Of a DNA stretch of 64,000 nucleotides, positions 60,641 through 64,000 are shown piece after piece. The translations under genes and the position numbers were made by a program. Positions within the stretch are counted from its first letter, which is position 1; every line of letters starts with the position of its first letter. The notes beneath the pieces were generated by a model that saw only the letters and a list, made by a program, of their open reading frames with translations, was not told the origin of the DNA and made no database searches. This DNA comes from Cristatella mucedo (Eukaryota > Bryozoa > Phylactolaemata > Cristatellidae): assembly GCA_009760855.2 (NCBI GenBank), contig WPIO01000002.1, positions 13,884,001 to 13,948,000 on the forward strand, in the 5' to 3' direction.

Positions 60641-61839
60641 ATTACCTCAGCGTCGGACAGCAGCTTCGTCGAATGTGTCACGGACTTACACGTGGGACAT
60701 CGCCAATCTACAATTTTTCCACTTTTCTCGAGAGTTGGCCGGTCAGAATTTGGCACAATTTGTTTGGGGGCCTGATTTTCCTCTGCGGGTTACCTTTCCG
60801 CAGGTCGAACACTGCCGGGTCACTTCGTTTTAGCTTAGACGGATTTCTTATTTGAACCATTTTAAGACTGTTGATTTGTGTGGAAAAAATATTGGGATTT
60901 TTGCCATTGGCCGGAAACAGCCAGACAATGGAAATATTCCCTAGTTATTTCTGATATATATCCTCAGTTGCAAAAAGTACGAAGTATGGTCACAGCTGGT
61001 CTGACCGATACTCCTTTCGGGTCATGAGAGAACTTTCTACGATGTCAGGCATACTAAACATTCGAGGCAGTTAATCTAGCATCCAGTTTGAATGCAAACA
61101 TCACGCTGTGTAAGCCGAGTAGGGTAGTTGGGGTAGTTGTACCAATTATTCAATGGCTGCAGCCAAAACTTGCTCTGCACTCTGCTCTACAGGTGGCAGG
61201 GGCAGGAGGGAGGGGGCGTAGCAAGCCTCAGTCGTAGAGGCATCGCTGGGATGCTCTGCTTTTTTGGTATGGGGGGCCTGGATGCAGTTTCAGGGCTCCA
61301 TTTTGAGAGAAGCTGCAGAGGTTTCTCTCCTAGCAACCAGCTGCTCTTCAGTTGGCAGCTTCTCAAAAGGTGTGCATGTGAGTGTGTGTGCGTGTGTGTG
61401 TACTGGCGAGTGCGAGCGTTAGTTGTGAACTGAAGGCATCGGAAGAGCAGCAGCGTTGAGTGCCGATCATCCTGGGCTGCAAGTAGAATCAGTGTAAGGT
61501 GTGCTTGTTGTCACGTGCGGTTACTGAGTTTCCAATTATTGAGCTTTCCAATGTAGACTTATCATTGGCAAACGATGGGCCTTGGCTGAAGAGCGACGGT
61601 GTAACGAAGCAAGAACAAAATCAGCTCGCATTGCCGTGCCTGTCCTGCTGAAGGTGAAGGTGGGAATTCAGTTGTCCTCGAAAGGTGCTGCACGTATGCA
61701 GGTGTTGAGATCGTGATGTGAGAATGCATACCCCAGACTATGGCAGTGCCGCACCTAAATCTTGTCTGCCGCTACTGGGCTGGGTGGGGGCCCTCCCGAC
61801 CTTGACTAGCCAATTGGCATGCAGTGTTCCTGTTCCTAG

Positions 61840-61907
61840 GTGCTAGCAACGATACTGGCCAATCAGAGGGCAGCAGCATCCTGAGCCGCAAACGACAGGA
61901 AGCTCTG
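61840..61907 (+). CDS. Candidate exon of an unidentified gene
   Basis: Acceptor TGTTCCTAG, donor GTTAGT. One frame reads ASNDTGQSEGSSILSRKRQE and AL. It leaves phase 0, which suits the next candidate at 62430. A further upstream piece (61557 to about 61605, DLSLANDGPWLKSD) could precede it through a weak GTGTAA donor. Confidence 0.3.
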
Positions 61908-62429
61908 GTTAGTGGCAACGTCTGCGAAACTGGGTTGATTATTAAACCTTGTTGAGTTTGGTTGCGTTCCGAGTGCTCCGAGTTGTTTGCTGTTTAGCAA
62001 TACACTCACGTTCACAATACAGGTCACTTTCGTTCCAATAAGAGAGCCTCAGCCTGGACTATTGCACATCTCTCTCCGAAGTCCTGCATGTCACTAGGCC
62101 ACGGCCGTGGTTGTGCCTTGGTCAAAGTTAGATAGTGAGCACTGGACATGACTACTACCTGCTTATGTGGACAATGGCCTGTGCAGTCACGGCAGTGGAC
62201 TGACCACAGATTGTGCTGGTACTCCTTTACATTTCTCTGTCGTCGTCATTTTTTTGTATAGTACTCCACATTGTTCAACATCCCGAAGTATACAGTCTGC
62301 GTTAGTATTGTAATTCTAACTTGACCAGGCATGAATTGCCTCCAGTCTCACGGCGCTAGGGCGGCATGTGCGTGAGCGTGCACTATTGGTAATTCTTTTG
62401 CAGCTAACGCTTAGGGTTTTTCTTTTTAG

Positions 62430-62652
62430 TGTGATACCGTTTTTGGCCTGCGTGCTTTCGACCAGCTAAGCAGCTGGCTTAACCGTCATGCAACAGCAGA
62501 ATTTTCACACACTCGATGATGACAAGCTTAGCGCTGAAGATGCTGTCGCGCTTATTCAGGCCATCAGCACATTGAACACTACCCGTGCTGCACGCACTAT
62601 ATTCAACAATGCACAATTAAGGAGCTCGCTGGGCAACCTATTTGCCGCCAAG
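62430..62652 (+). CDS. Candidate exon with an internal frame break
   Basis: Acceptor GTTTTTCTTTTTAG and donor GTGAGT are both strong. From the acceptor, phase 0 reads CDTVFGLRAFDQLSSWLNRH, then TAEFSHTR and a stop. One base out of frame from 62488, an ATG-started frame reads DDDKLSAEDAVALIQAISTL and continues AQLRSSLGNLFAAK to the donor. Either translation starts at the ATG, or a single-base deletion or sequencing error separates two halves of one helical protein. The helical, Leu/Ala-rich run is reminiscent of repeat-type α-solenoids, but no family is supported. Confidence 0.4.
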
Positions 62653-63112
62653 GTGAGTAGGTGCACTCATTGTCGGACAAAGGCTGCTGCTTCAGCAGTG
62701 TGCTTTATGGCAACTTCCACAGTGCTGAATGTTGCCACCTAAAAATACCCTGCTCCTCTGCTAGGTGAGAGTCTGCTAGCGGAGCGCCACACCTCGAACT
62801 GGTTTAGCCGAGGCTGTGTCGGCATTCACCATTACAGCCGGAAGTGGAGCTGATCGGTCCAAATTATAGAGCGCCCCTGGGCAAGCAAAATAGGACAGTG
62901 CCTTTTGACTGCAAGCATGGAGCGTAGAGGGAAGATCTGCCTTGCTGCTCACCCCAAGCCGATCACCTCAAGCATCAGAAGGGCATGCCAGCCTCTAGGC
63001 CTCCTTTAGGCATCGGCCCGCTGCCCCTGTGCAGGTATGCATGCATACATATAAGTATCTCGGTCTGTAACTCCGTAAAGCCTTTAAGAGCCAGTGCGTG
63101 TATATATAGTTT

Positions 63113-63215
<103 letters not shown>

Positions 63216-63324
63216 GTACTATAGTTTGACTATATAGTTTGATTGTTCCTGCTGCAAGAAAGGCAAAAACCAAGGCTTAAGGACATGCAAGGCATCATGC
63301 AGGCAGCAAGCAAAAGCACGTCAC

Positions 63325-64000
63325 GTAAGATGACACTCAGGACCACTGGCCAGTAGAACACCTGGTTAGCACTGAATCGTGCACAGGTAAGCATGTAAAC
63401 AAAGCAGAAACATACAAGACAAGGTTTTTGGAGCTCTGGGAATGCTGAGCAGAAGATTTGTGTTTAGCTGAATGATGCATAGTCAATGCATGTGGTGACT
63501 GAAACCGACAGCAAATTCCAGACTTTCGGTGCATACGAACTGAAGGCCTAATCACCAACAGATGTCGCTCAGACAGAATTGGTGGAAGATGTGGAAGCTT
63601 CGCATTTGAAGACAGACCAGCCGAGATGCTGAATTGTGTAGCAGCTGAAGTCGCTCAAGGAAACATGCCAGGAGTCCTGAATAAGGAAACGACAGTAATC
63701 AAGATGTAATCTGCATGAAATAGTTTGGCTGTCGTGTTCTTGTCTCAGCAGGCACTAGCTTTTGGCAATGTTCCCCAGCTGAAAGTTGGCCATCGTGAGA
63801 GTGGAGGGAATGCATCTTATCCAATGACAAGTCGTTTTGGAATGACATGCCCAGATTAGGTACAGACATCGCCGGAGTCAGATGAACCCATCTTGAGAAT
63901 GGGGTCTCGAAACTTGCCGGTGACACCAGGTTTGCCCATAACTATTAGACTGGTCTTGTCATCCTTGAGCTTCAGGAAGTTGGTGGCCATCGACGTGCGA
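63325..64000 (-). pseudogene. L2-type LINE relic running off the window
   Basis: The minus strand shows NLGMSFQNDLSLD (near 63835), the counterpart of NLGVIFQSDLSLDDH in the 13.3–14.8 kb LINE. The edge sequence CCAGGTTTGCCCATAACTAT matches 14020–14045. Stops and frameshifts are frequent. The higher-coordinate end is cut by the window. Confidence 0.7.

Overview
The window is animal nuclear DNA. One long spliced gene on the + strand fills the first 40 kb. Its GT–AG introns run from about 70 bases to almost 7 kb and hold decayed LINEs, tRNA-derived SINEs, a cut-and-paste transposon, a pogo-like MITE and long CT, TG and TA microsatellites. Nothing bacterial is present: no operons, no ribosome-binding sites, no CRISPR. 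The gene family is confined to animals and their nearest relatives, and the mixture of L2/CR1-type LINEs, hAT, pogo and LTR elements suggests an invertebrate. I cannot fix the phylum from the sequence alone.

Region 1 (about 1.7–39.4 kb, +): a FARP-type gene (FERM, RhoGEF and pleckstrin domain protein). I can place 24 coding exons, about 980 codons including the stop, against roughly 1,050 residues for vertebrate FARP1/2. They encode the FERM domain (1745–17553), the FERM-adjacent segment (19057–19391 and on to about 24360), a poorly conserved linker (24.3–27.6 kb), a complete DH/RhoGEF domain (27837–30473), PH1 (32347–37221), an inter-PH segment (37435–37577) and PH2 (38444–39444, ending in TAG). 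From 25049 to the stop all 17 exons join in consistent phase. Three things are unresolved: the 5' end with the start codon, one short FERM exon expected between 11280 and 17394, and phase in the linker near 24.4–25.0 kb.

Region 2 (about 40.2–44 kb): repeats. There is a dead L2-type reverse transcriptase fragment, and a diverged tandem array with a period of about 165–190 bases (42.1–43.8 kb) interrupted by a dispersed LTR-like repeat.

Region 3 (44–50 kb): three possible small genes on +. One is a 190-codon open frame with a weak frizzled/7TM look (44097–44666). One is an unidentified open frame (about 48114–48610). The third is a neat two-exon, 132-residue acidic protein (49415–49903) with no recognised family.

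Region 4 (50.8–56.2 kb): a GC-richer nest of retroelement debris, including a head-to-head pair of the LTR-like repeat and a decayed LTR retrotransposon with protease, RNase H and integrase traces on the minus strand.

Region 5 (56–64 kb): L2 and SINE remnants, two long TA tracts, and a few plausible exons of an unidentified + strand gene (61.8–62.7 kb). A dead L2 copy runs off the right edge.

A theme across the window is a 16-base hairpin-forming motif at the 3' end of both L2-type LINE pieces and tRNA-derived SINE pieces. It suggests SINEs that parasitise a resident LINE.
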